Assembly (NCBI RefSeq): GCF_010015445.1
Contig: NC_053123.1
Span: 434,001 to 498,000 of the forward strand
Direction: 5' to 3'
DNA: 64,000 nucleotides
Origin: Perca fluviatilis
Lineage: Eukaryota; Chordata; Actinopteri; Perciformes; Percidae
Part shown: positions 23,602 to 33,849 of the stretch, in pieces
How positions within the stretch are numbered: the stretch's first letter is position 1
Layout: every line of letters begins with the position of its first letter
Translations under genes and position numbers: made by a program
The notes under the pieces: generated by a model
Seen by the model: the letters and a program-made list of their open reading frames with translations, nothing else
Databases searched by the model: none
What the model was told of the DNA's origin: nothing

Positions 23602-25533
23602 CTGAAGGACAGATGAGAAAAGAGACAGGTTTTTTTTTTTACTGTAGCGGATATGATTTTCTGAATGACATCTTGAAGCAGAAAAGGAGGCAGAATAATA
23701 TAGTAAACCAATATAGTAATATAGGAAACCAAAAACGTCTCCATTTATTCAAACATCCATCCACTGACCCAACGACCCACTCATTCATACCATATCAATG
23801 AATAATTCCATTAATCCTAACACATATCTACACTCCCATCCATCCATTAGCGCTCCCACTCATTCTCCTATTCATTTAACCACCCATTCAATTTATTAAA
23901 CCAGCACATTCCACACAGTCACCACACAGAGCGACGGAGGGAAAGAGATAAGAAAGTCAAGGTGATACCACGCAATTGTTTTTGACTCGACAGTCGGCTG
24001 CAAAGAGTTGTGTGGAGTCCTTGTTGCACCAGGCACCGCGGCCCATAAGTCAGACTCTGACCCGCCGCCGAGACTAAACAGTTTAGACTGCTCTACGATC
24101 GCCAAAAGCCACAAGGAAATATGAAAGAAGAGGAGTTATTGCCCTCTGTACGGAGGGGGGAAGGCGGCAGGGTTGGGAGGCTGGGGGGGGCTTTGATCTG
24201 CCAACAGATTTTTTAAGACGACAGAAAGACACACAAGGCCTGACAAAGCTCTAATGAAGACCAAAACAAAGGAAAGATATTAAATGTTAAGCAGCTGATA
24301 CATGACATTGATGTGTGTGTGTGTGTGTGTGTATTGAGGTTCACTGGAGGGGGTCCAATATTAGAGGGGGGTCTCCTAATCCCACCCAGACGCTACAGTG
24401 CAGTTCAGGATTTGTGGGGGCCTCGATGATTCATTCAGTTGGCTGGAAACTAAGAGGGGAAATATGGTTCTGATCACTGCTGAAATGAAGCGGAGAGTGT
24501 GTTTGTGCATGTGTGTGAATGGGGGTGTGTCCTGTTTGTGTGTGTGTCCTGTTTGTGTGTGTGTGTGTGTGTGTGCGTATACGCAAAAAGTTGCAAATAT
24601 ATACTCTTGGATACATGGATACTCTTAGAATGTGTCAATAGACAGTGTGCTGAAACAGGGCGGGAGGCAGCTGATAGCAGTGTGAGGTGGAGTGATTCAC
24701 TGAGTGGGAAGTTTACATTACATTATGCTGTGCTGTATACAGTGGGCTGATAAAGACAGACCGAGGAGACAGTAGGAAGGAAGACAGATGGAACATGGGA
24801 GGCCTCCTGCATATTTCTGCCCTGAGACAATTCACAAAAAATTCTTCATTCATGACAACTTGTAACTTTGCTACATGTACAGTCCAGCCTTTATCCTCAA
24901 TTCTGAAAAAACGTTGATAAGTTGATCGACATCAGAATTTGCTCATTAATTGATTATGTAAGTCATGTATAAAGCACAACATGCCTAACATGTTGGTTCC
25001 TGGTTTAGGACTATTTGTTTAAAAAATTTGATTTTAAAGCTTTCAGCTTTTTGCTCTGTGAGCTTGCGATGGGCATTTTTAAATGCAGAAAATGTCTAAT
25101 TTTCACCTTTAATATGGGCCAGTTTTGGGTCTTGTCCATCAACAATCAATAATATTTTTCTCCATTGTTTTGTCTCACTGTTTTCCATGCCAAACTTAGC
25201 CCAGACCGTCAAGACTACTGAATCACTGTCCACATCTCCGCTTTAAACATGTCTAGTTAGTCAATGGCCTAACTCTCTCTCTCTCCCCCAGATGCATTAC
25301 ATGAAAGTAAGAAAAATCATCTGTTTTGGTAGCAGAAATGATTTGAGAATGCCTATTCCTGCTGAAGATGGATGGATGGATCAATCAATCCTACACATTA
25401 CACATCCATATGATGTGAAGGTGAGTGTAAGGTAGGAAAGATTGAAAGAGAAAGTGTATATGCCCTTGAATCTGTGCACATAATATTAATATAGAAAGTG
25501 TAATATTCAAGGTATGAATGCTCCCATTCCTAC
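23602..25533. other. gli2 intron 5
   Basis: Contains two (GT)n arrays, 24312-24332 and 24530-24574. Many cattca/atccat words lie at 23750-23890. The short frames in the GT-rich parts are not genes. No exon or transposon boundary recognised. Confidence 0.5.
24530..24574. repeat. (GT)n microsatellite
   Basis: Interrupted GT array, with a smaller pure one at 24312-24332. In the transcript both are (AC)n. Confidence 0.9.
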
Positions 25534-25732
25534 CTGGTTTGCCTCAGAGTTGGAGCTGTTGTGGGAGGTGGACATAGGTGAAGCAGGGAGGGGGTGTTGG
25601 CGAGCAGAGAAGGAGGACGCCGATGGTTGAATGAGAGGAGGTGTGTGGCCGAAGGCGTTGAGACTCCTCTGCTGGGACAACAGCTGCTGGTATGCCACCG
25701 GGTTGATGGGATGAGGGAAGCTGAACGAGGGG
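25534..25732 (-). CDS. gli2: gli2 visible coding exon 5
   Basis: The exon starts after cgtgctcag, completing the serine codon AG|C, and ends in frame at CAG|GTAGGA. The peptide reads SPSFSFPHPINPVAYQQLLS, then QQRSLNAFGHTPPLIQPSAS, a Ser/Pro/His-rich stretch and NSSNSEANQ. Mammalian GLI2 has SPAFTFPHPINPVAYQQILS and FGHTPPLIQPSP here. The stretch links the SUFU motif to the zinc fingers and is of low complexity towards its end. The donor is GTAGGA. The exon is well supported by phase and by the PHPINPVAYQQ and FGHTPPLIQP matches. Confidence 0.95.
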
Positions 25733-25734
25733 CT

Positions 25735-26785
25735 GAGCACGAAGGGAGAGGAAAGAAGTTATGTCAAGGAAAGTAGGAATGGAGACTTTTGTCCAAGGGC
25801 TAATATTCAAATTCTAAACCCACACTAGAATCATTTCAATGAATTCCAACTAATTTGCACCAACATGTCCTGTGTTTGCCTCATCCTCACTGCCAAGGGA
25901 TGGTGGGTAAGCTAGTACAATAGTGTGCTAGGGTACTAGGATGCTAATTGGATCTAGATCTGCACTTAGTATCACATAGCAGTGTAAGCTGCTATCGTAA
26001 CAGTTGTCATGCTAATGTGGTAAAATGACATTGTTGTGCTGACAGGATAGGGTTTCATAATTTGGGAATGTATCAGTTGATTTTGGGAGTAGTAGATGAG
26101 GCTGGCCTTATTCGATAGTTCCATCATTGTTTACAAAACCCATGAAAAGACCAAAACCAACAAAGCATTAGTCCGTCTTCTCAGTGCTTTCTGACTCTCC
26201 TACCTCGTCTGTGTTTTTACTGAAGTAAATCTGAGCAATGTCCCAAAACAGCTGGGCACTGTGGTTTTTTTAGTAAACATGACTCAAACAGGAGTAAATT
26301 GCGCATTTGTTGGGGACTATTTTAAGCAACGGATTAATACACATTTGGAGCAATAGTGAGTATTTGCAGCAGCAGGATGGTGTTTGTGAGCATAACTCAA
26401 TGCCAATGGTTTTGGTAAAGATATACTGTATGTTACCCAGTGGGGATGATTTATGTGTTTGTAATAGTTTTTTGGACAACAATGGAGCTCTTGTAGCACA
26501 GAGGAAGAAGACAACATTTGTAAAGCATATAACATCTATTCTTGTATACTGTAACTACTGACAACAAGGCTGCTAAATTTTATAAAAAAGGGAAATGGGA
26601 CACAGAAAAACAGCATTTTGTCACTGGTTTTATTTCAACAAATGCAATGCGTCAAGCACCTGAAAAATTTGCAGCTCAAGGTTCACATTTTTTAAATCCA
26701 ACCGACAGCTGAAAACAAATTTCAAAAGTCAAAATTCACAAGCCGGTTCAAATGTGACAGTCCCTTAAAGGTTTGGCTTCACTGG
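25735..26785. other. gli2 intron 4, part next to exon 5
   Basis: AT-rich with no exon, RNA gene or repeat boundary recognised. Short open frames at 26270-26561 overlap on both strands and look like chance. Confidence 0.4.
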
Positions 26786-26789
26786 ATAT

Positions 26790-27469
26790 CATACCTGTCA
26801 AGTTTTGGATTTGAAAATAAGGGAAATTTTCCGGTGCCCACCTCGAGCAGTCCCACCACCCCAACCAAGCTCCTTACATTTTAAGACAGGTGTACAAGAA
26901 AGCTAAAATCACCACTTGATGCAGAATGCTGAAAACATTTACAATTTATGCTTGTCTTTACATTTACATTTTATTTTCATTCCACACATTCTTTTCATTT
27001 CATATTGCTTTTCTTTTACAGTTTTTCTTTTAATTTCACATAACTTTTCTTTATTGAGTTATTGTACAAATTTGTTGCAGACTTTGCATTCTTTAAGACT
27101 GTTTTGGAAGGAGTGTATTTGTGGGCTGGGCCAGAGTGGTTCATTTTACATGAGAGTAGAGCGCAAACAGTTCTGTGGTCTATCGTCATCCTATTCTCTG
27201 TAACAATCTTTCGTACCATGCTAAACACCCTTTCTCAACGTGCATTGCTATGGGGAATGCATAGTAAAGTCTTCAGAAGTTTTGCTTATTGCTTAAGCTC
27301 TGTTTTTTTTCTCTTTTTTGCTCCGCTCGGGCCCGGGGTATTATTATTTTTTAATAACGCAGGTTAAAATACGGGAGATTTACGGGAAAATACTAATACG
27401 GGAGGATGGCGGGAAAGAAGAGTAAAATACGGGACTTTCCCGGCCAAAACGGGATACTTGACAGGTATG
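26790..27469. mobile_element. DNA transposon, non-autonomous, CATACCTGTCAAGT termini
   Basis: Perfect 14-bp inverted ends CATACCTGTCAAGT (26790-26803) and ACTTGACAGGTATG (27456-27469). Subterminal words with ataagggaaat near the left end and acgggacttt near the right are common in teleost repeats. The interior of about 650 bp has no transposase. Flanks do not show an unambiguous target duplication. It lies in the intron between exons 4 and 5. Confidence 0.75.
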
Positions 27470-27664
27470 GGATACAGTAGGATACAAAAAGGGTAGCACT
27501 TGAAAAAAGTATCACTTTTTAAAGTACTATCAATTATTGTCAGTGGTAAATCTGCATCATTGGATTCCAGTAAAAGACAGCTATTGAAACTAGCATTCTA
27601 GGAATTTTAAATAAAATCAGTCAGCACAATATGCTCAATGCCTGTACATTTTTTATTTAATTTA

Positions 27665-27948
27665 TAGTTTTTTTTATTGATCCCCAGTGGGGAAATTACA
27701 ATTTTACACTCTGTTTGTTAGAAATCACTACACACAGGCCTGAAATACACACACACATGTGCAAATGCAGAGATGTCAGAGTGGGTGGGCTGCCAGTGCT
27801 GGACCAGCGCCTTGAGCGGTTGGGGGGAGGGGGTACGGTGCCTTGCTCAAGAGCACCTTGGCAGTGCCCAGGAGGTGAACTGGCATCTCTCCAGCTACCA
27901 GTCCACACTACAACCCAACTTCCTATGGACTGAGCTACTGCCACCCCA

Positions 27949-27950
<2 letters not shown>
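27665..27950 (-). mobile_element. tRNA-derived SINE-like element
   Basis: On the minus strand it opens GGGGTGGCAGTAGCTCAGTC, with a GTAGCTCAGTCC-like polymerase III A box and a tRNA-like head, and ends with a ccccactggggatcaataaa tail. That is the layout of a tRNA-headed SINE with a LINE-like tail. The recognisable B box is eroded. The head abuts the (TA)n array near exon 4. Family name not assigned. Confidence 0.6.
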
Positions 27951-27952
<2 letters not shown>

Positions 27953-28027
<75 letters not shown>

Positions 28028-28034
28028 TATATAT
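27953..28034. repeat. (TA)n microsatellite 47 bp from the exon 4 donor
   Basis: An almost pure TA array of about 82 bp, with one AAAT interruption near its end. It lies within the intron just downstream of gli2 exon 4 in transcript order. Confidence 0.95.
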
Positions 28035-28081
28035 GCGTGTTGTAGTTGCTTGATATGTGTGCTTGTGCAGTGTCTAACTAC

Positions 28082-28283
28082 CTGATCCCTCCAACGGATA
28101 GGTGTCCATAGGAGCTGCTGGCGGCTGAGCTGGAGCGGGAGTTGTTTATGTAGGCCACCAGAGAGTTGGGTGAGGTGCGGATCATGGTCTGCAGATCAAT
28201 GCTGGCATCTGACAGCGGGGAGATAGACAGTGCCCTCTTCCTGCTCAGTCGCGGTGTCAGCCGTGGGCTGGAGAAACGTGACA
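28082..28283 (-). CDS. gli2: gli2 visible coding exon 4, with SUFU-binding SYGH motif
   Basis: The acceptor is ...tgtttgtgtccag and the donor GTAGTT; the exon enters in phase 1 and leaves in phase 2. It encodes [60 protein letters not shown] and HLSVGGI. SYGH (about residues 230-233 of the visible chain) is the conserved N-terminal SUFU-binding motif of GLI proteins, by which SUFU holds GLI in the cytoplasm or cilium. The segment is nearly identical to mammalian GLI2, so it is under strong constraint. The donor lies 47 bp from a long (TA)n array, and a minus-strand SINE follows that. GTAGTT is a weaker donor than the GTAAG/GTGAG sites of most other exons. Confidence 0.95.
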
Positions 28284-28444
28284 CTGGACACAAACACACA
28301 GATACACAACGGAGACAACGTCAGACGTTTTAGCATTGCTATCTCAATGGAAGACGGTACGGGAAATCAACCGCTTGCCAAAAAATTTATATGATGTCTA
28401 ACGTGCAGTATTAAGAACTTTGTGGACCCAACTTTCGTGGCTCA

Positions 28445-28785
28445 CAGTCAACAGACAAGAGAACTAATGTGTAAATACCTCGTACTTCCACTAAATCTCT
28501 GCCTGCCCTCAAAAGAAACTGTTCATCACACCCCCAACCGGCTCGTCAGACACCGCCTACCAAGAGCCTGGATCTGTCCGAGGTTTCTTCCCAAGAGGGA
28601 GTTTTTCCTCGCCACTGTCGCACTGCTTGCTCTTGAGGGAATTACTGGAATTGTTGGAATTGTTGGGGCTTTGTAAATTATAGAGTGTGGTCTAGACCTA
28701 CTCTATCTGTAAAGTGTCTCGAGATAACTTATGTTATGATTTGATACTATAAATAAAATTGAATTGAATTGAATTGAAAAGAAAC
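28445..28785 (+). mobile_element. retroposon with (TTGAAT)n tail, copy 2
   Basis: The fullest copy of the family: a cgaggtttcttcccaagagg block, gagtttttcctcgccactgt, gcactgcttgctcttgaggg, tgtctcgagataacttatgt and a terminal ttgaattgaattgaattgaa tail. Partial copies are at 2395-2545 and 33690-33845. The tail of short repeats without inverted ends points to a LINE- or SINE-type retroposon. No complete open frame. Confidence 0.65.
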
Positions 28786-28886
28786 CAGCAGTTACGCTGG
28801 ACCATGTTAGAAGGAACATTCAGCCCTGAGCATTGTAGTCCAGGTCACAGCCACGCTAAGCTACACTCTATCTCTTGCATCTCTCA

Positions 28887-28978
<92 letters not shown>
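28887..28978. repeat. long (AC)n microsatellite
   Basis: About 46 uninterrupted AC units; (UG)n in the gli2 transcript, about 600 bp upstream of the exon 4 acceptor. Confidence 0.97.
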
Positions 28979-28979
<1 letters not shown>

Positions 28980-28984
28980 CTCCC

Positions 28985-29110
28985 CTATTTAACATTTGCA
29001 TCCTCTTATGCATAATGAATCGCCCCCAATCATTCTCAGTAATTACTGTGATAGCAATCTCTTTCAGACCGCTGTACTTGGGGAAGTTAAATGGAGGCAA
29101 TTTAAACAAA
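28985..29110. promoter_or_regulatory. candidate intronic enhancer (POU and homeodomain words)
   Basis: A repeat-free stretch in intron 3 contains a perfect POU octamer (ATTTGCAT at 28994-29001, reverse of ATGCAAAT), TATGCATAATGAAT, and the palindrome CAGTAATTACTG at 29038-29049 with its TAATTA core. Dense homeodomain-type words are typical of developmental enhancers, and gli genes are known to carry conserved intronic ones. This is composition only; no conservation could be tested here. Confidence 0.3.
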
Positions 29111-29114
29111 TTGA

Positions 29115-32100
29115 TCTCAGAATACCATTAAAAAAAGAACAAGGCTGACTCACAAAGGTGGGTTCATGGCCTTCCGCTAGACCTGGCTGTTGCACTATTT
29201 TCTTTTTCACATTGAAAAAAAATCACAAGAAAATGACGGGGGAGATTACTTTCCCATGAACTTAAAGAGAAGGCTATTTGTTTTTCCATACATACTGAGA
29301 GCCCATCATTCGAGTGCATTTATTTCTTTTACATTTCTGGGGCATGTACATAGCTAGCTCCCACTCCCACACTTGCTTGGGACCAACAGGTGCTGCTTCA
29401 CAGTGTGAGGGGACGGAGAGCAGGACTGGCATGTGTGTCTTTGTGCACTCGTGTAATTAGGTCTTACAGCAGACATCATCAGAGGCGCGAGAGGCAGGAA
29501 ACTCCTAATAGGCCCATCACAACTCACCTAAGCACACATTTGCTACACGCCAACTTCACTGCTGTCAATATGTAGTCAATCCCCGACTCTTTGCTGGTGG
29601 AACTCACAAACCCCTCGAGCAAAATGAATCCAGGCACCGCCATAATCACCGCGCCAGACCTACAGCCATAAACCAGGATCCAAAACTATTATGTTTGGAG
29701 GTGGCAAGTCGTAAAGCAGAAGCATATGCACTTAGTTAAAAGGCCCCCGGCACGGAAGACGACAGTAGTTGGGGGCCTAAATAAAAAAAGAGTGGTAGAT
29801 ATGATAGTGTCGTGTATGAAAGAGTTGGCAAAAACAACAAACGGTCCTCAGGAATGTGCCTCTTTACAGTCGGGCCAATAAATAAATAAATGTGTCATCT
29901 CTGGTTAACCCGTTGTACTCTGCTATAGAAACGGTTCTCCAGTGCCTACATTGGTATTTTTTAATATTGTGATGTCATTTTTTTGGAGTATCTTCAAATG
30001 TTTAATGTCCCTAAAATCAGTACAAACTAAGTTAAAATGGTATTTAAATAAAAAAACATGATTATTAATAAAAGTCTTAAACCTTTTTTTTTTTTTGCAT
30101 CAACTTTTACCAATTAAACAAATAAAACATATTGTAAATGTAAAAACACGACCAAAATATTCCTTAACATTACAGAAGTTATTTGAACTATGTACATGTT
30201 TTACTTTTTGAGATATGATAATTTTAATGAGTAGAGTGTAAAGGTCTTTTGATAGTTTCATCTCCAATAGAAATGGTGTCACCGGACGGTCACGTAACGT
30301 GATGACGTCATCATGAGCGTACAGCGTAATGATGCGAAAGACAGAAGCCTTATATTAGCTTTCTGCTCCGAAAGAAATTACTGCTCCAGCTGTTATGGTT
30401 TTTATTTTAGATTGATTTTAACAGGATCACATAAACAAGGGTTAATCACATAAAGAAAAGGGGATGGAGTAAAGGAGGGAGGTGGGAGGGGAGTGATAGA
30501 AAAAAACATAGAGGGTAGAGAGGCAGGCGATCCTCCACTTGGGACCATGGATTGTCATGAATGAGGAGTTCATTCTGATAAGCTATGCATGGCTGCAGGG
30601 TTTTTCTGTTTTTGCAGTGAGGCGAGCTTGCTGTCTCGCCAACAGATTTAATGGGAGATAAGTGTATTAATATTCCCCTTTATAAAGCAGGAAACAGGCC
30701 TCACAGCCTGGTGGCCTGGTAGCCTGGCGCCTGCCTCACCCTTCTGGGAAGTGTGCCCAAAACACCGCCCTCTACCTCCATCGTCAAACCACCCCCTCAA
30801 TCCATACATCAGCCTCAGCTCAGAGGAATTCTTAACGCCTCCAGCAACAAAAGCTTCACTGTCTATAATGTTGCTTCTCCTAAAGCTAAGGTGCAAACAA
30901 GCTAGTTTTGTTTAGCACAGTCATGTTCCAATGGTGTAACCTAATTTTACCTGGAACAAATTTCACACAAACGTGCACACACAACTCTCACCACTTGGTA
31001 AAGGAGTGTTTTATAGATGGCACTTATAATTGAAAGGGTGAGCAGGTTCCGGCAGCGAGTGAGAAAACAGATGTTGCACAGGCCATGGTGGCGCGGCAGT
31101 ATGTGGTAATATGGCGTGTGTGTGTGTGTGTATGTGTGTGTGTATGGGAGTGTGTGGGACTGCAACATGGGCTGGTTGTAATTGTGGGATCTGGATTTAT
31201 ATAGAAAGTCATAATTACAGGCACTCCAGTGCACATCGATACAGTAAAGAAAAAAATACATATTAAAAAGGATGAGAGTGAGGACTGTGTATGTGTGTGA
31301 TTATTTTAAGCGTTTGCCTGCGCTGTTTTAACTGAAATGGCTTTGTGGAAAATGAAAACACTTTAATTGGAGGGTTGTGCTAATCCCCCGAAGCAGCTAG
31401 CTCTCAGTGTCATCCTGGCCCCGAGCACACGGCCACCTCTTAGCAGGCAACATAGGCACTTCCCTAAAACATAGAATTTCTCTCATTCCATAACCCATAA
31501 GGTCCGTGCAGGGGTGTGAAATGGACTGAATGAAACTAGTAGCCTACCTGCTTGTTGTGCACACACATAACTTTGTCAAAACGACTACATTGTCTGAGAG
31601 TGGAGACAGTGATGAAATTCACAAGCTAGAGGGAGAAACTATTCCTGAGGAAGATGATGTGATGGATGTAATGTTAGCAAGCTGATAACATTACACCAGC
31701 TGCCGCAAACTCAAATCTTGTTAATCAATGCCGCTCTGACCAGTTTTAAGCTCTCTTGACAAGCAGCAGGTCAGTCCAATGTGTTTGGCGTGTAAAAATG
31801 CGAATTGTCATTGGAAACTGTTTGGGTGAGGGAAGGCACTTTCAAAAAATACTTGGCAGGTGATCAGTTTCAGCGATTCTTGCATGATCTTGTGATATTT
31901 TGCGAATTCAGCTGCCATGCATGGTAAGGTTTTGCAGACACGTTTGTGTGTACATAGGGAGGGACAAGGGAGCCCCAACATGGTAAACCCCCTTACAAAG
32001 ACACCACTGGTGAAGAATCCAAGAGATCTCTCGAGGTCAAGTTAACAGCAGCCAGAGTGCTTCTATTAAATAATTTTTTAATAATATTTCTGATTCTGAT

Positions 32101-32185
32101 TCTTATTCTACTGGTTAACGTGTCATCAACAATAGTTAAGGTAGAAATTACAGTGGCTTCCAAGCTATGCAACATCGTTATGTAA
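29115..32185. other. gli2 intron 3, first half
   Basis: No exon recognised. It contains AT-rich sequence with a poly-T run near 30082-30094; a stretch at 30095-30360 with ggtcacgtaacgtgatgacg words that is probably a dispersed repeat; and a small GT array at 31114-31145. Unique-looking GC-richer parts (30600-30900) show only chance frames. Confidence 0.4.
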
Positions 32186-32194
32186 GCAGAAACC

Positions 32195-32572
32195 TAGTCT
32201 AGGGTCTGGCTAGTCCACACAGCATTCCGGGATGGGAGAAAAACATGCTCTGATTTATTAACATTTCTTTAGACCAATCATAATCGCTAAGTGCAGGACA
32301 CAATGACATAGCCTCTGCAAAATAGTCTCAGAACGTCTACGTTCAAAAGTTGTTTTGGTCGTGCAACAGAAAACTCCGTTGGGACAGATAGTCTAGCTAG
32401 CTGTCTGGATTTACCCTGCAGAGATCTGAGGAGCAGTTAACCATAGTCCTCACAAATCAGCCGGAGTTTAGAACGCCAACACAAAGAGAGCGGCTGAAAA
32501 GTAGGGACATCTGGCGGAATTTCCGGTGGCACCGGAGCAATCCCGGAAATGAAACGTCGTCGATATAGACTA
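32195..32572 (+). mobile_element. TAGTCT MITE, copy 3, with perfect 9-bp target duplication
   Basis: Runs from TAGTCTAGGGTCTGG to GATATAGACTA. It lacks about 40 bp near its left end compared with the copy at 9288. It is flanked by GCAGAAACC at 32186-32194 and 32573-32581, a perfect 9-bp direct repeat different from that of copy 1, which defines both termini and target-site length independently. Confidence 0.88.
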
Positions 32573-32581
32573 GCAGAAACC

Positions 32582-33685
32582 CTACTCTATGTCCTACAGT
32601 TTGCTTCTCTGGATAATCTTTGGCTTGTTCACCCTGACCTTGCCTAGGGTGAGGCAGACCTCAGCAAAGTCTACCCCCTACACCACCACCACAACTTGAG
32701 TTGGTGCCAGCAGTGCCCCAGGTCTCCACATCTTCAGCCAGCCTCGCCACCCCACGGGCCAGTTGGATTTGGAAAATGTTTATTTTCCCTGCTAAATCTC
32801 ACTAATACTAACACTGTGAATTTTATTAGCGAGGGGGCTTGTGCTGAATCCTCTATGAGCCCCCAGTGTCCAGCCCGAAGCTGCCGTTGTGTTTGCCTGT
32901 GTGTTTATGCACACACTTTCACCTATGTGCTCATGAAGCAACATATAAGTAAGTGTTTGCATATGCAGTCTGAGGGGACCTCCCCCCCAACCCCCAACCC
33001 CCTCACTCCTCACCACCACATCAGTACACAAATCTATCTCCCTCCGCTGCATCAACACTAAAATCTTTTTCCCCGGGATGGCAGACATTTACTTTGGCCG
33101 CTGCTTTTTCTCTGATACTCTCTCTGATATTTCTCTGCCCACCCACCCCTTACATATCTGCTCGCTCATATACAAACGTCTTCTGAATGCCTCCCAATAT
33201 AAAATACCATAATGTGACTTTATTTGTGCTTACAGTAGTGGTGGTGTACCAATGCTAACACTTACCATGTTTGAAAGTCTTTTCACCCACATTGGAATTA
33301 CTGTTTCCCTGTCTTTCTTCCATCTGGTTTCAGAGACCCAAATATAAATATGTCCAGGTAAATGGTGGAATGACTTCTCTGATAGAAATAAATGGCATCT
33401 ATAAAAGTCATCTCTCTCATATTCTCCTATAGTGTTATTTTCTTTGCCCCAAATGGTATCAAGAGGCACATGTTTAAATTAGAGGCCATTTAACATTGTA
33501 TGATTAAATAATGTATTCAAACCAAAATTCCTCCTCTATAATGTGTTCCATTGTCGAAGCGGTGAAGCGAAAGGCTAATGATGTCGTTGTCAGGTGGAAC
33601 AGTAAGTTGGCATGCTTGGAACAAATAAAAAAAAAAAAACTGCGATAGGATCAGCCTGGACGCCAAATTGGGCCTGGAACTTAAA
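32582..33685. other. gli2 intron 3, central part
   Basis: No exon or repeat boundary recognised. A C-rich patch lies at 32980-33010. Open frames are short and featureless. Confidence 0.35.
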
Positions 33686-33689
33686 ATGG

Positions 33690-33845
33690 GATGGCATTTT
33701 ATTTATAGTATCAAATCATAACATAAGTTATCTCGAGACACTTTACAAAGAGTACGTTCCCACTTCCAACAGTTCCAGTAATTCCCTCAAGAGCAAGCAG
33801 TGCGACAGTGGCGAGGAAAAACTCCCTCTTGGGAAGAAACCTCGG
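33690..33845 (-). mobile_element. retroposon with (TTGAAT)n tail, copy 3 (partial)
   Basis: Minus-strand copy matching 28445-28785 through cgaggtttcttcccaagagg, the gtcgcactgcttgctcttga block and tgtctcgagataacttatgt. Its (TTGAAT)n tail is missing and the copy is internally shortened. Confidence 0.65.
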
Positions 33846-33849
33846 GTGT

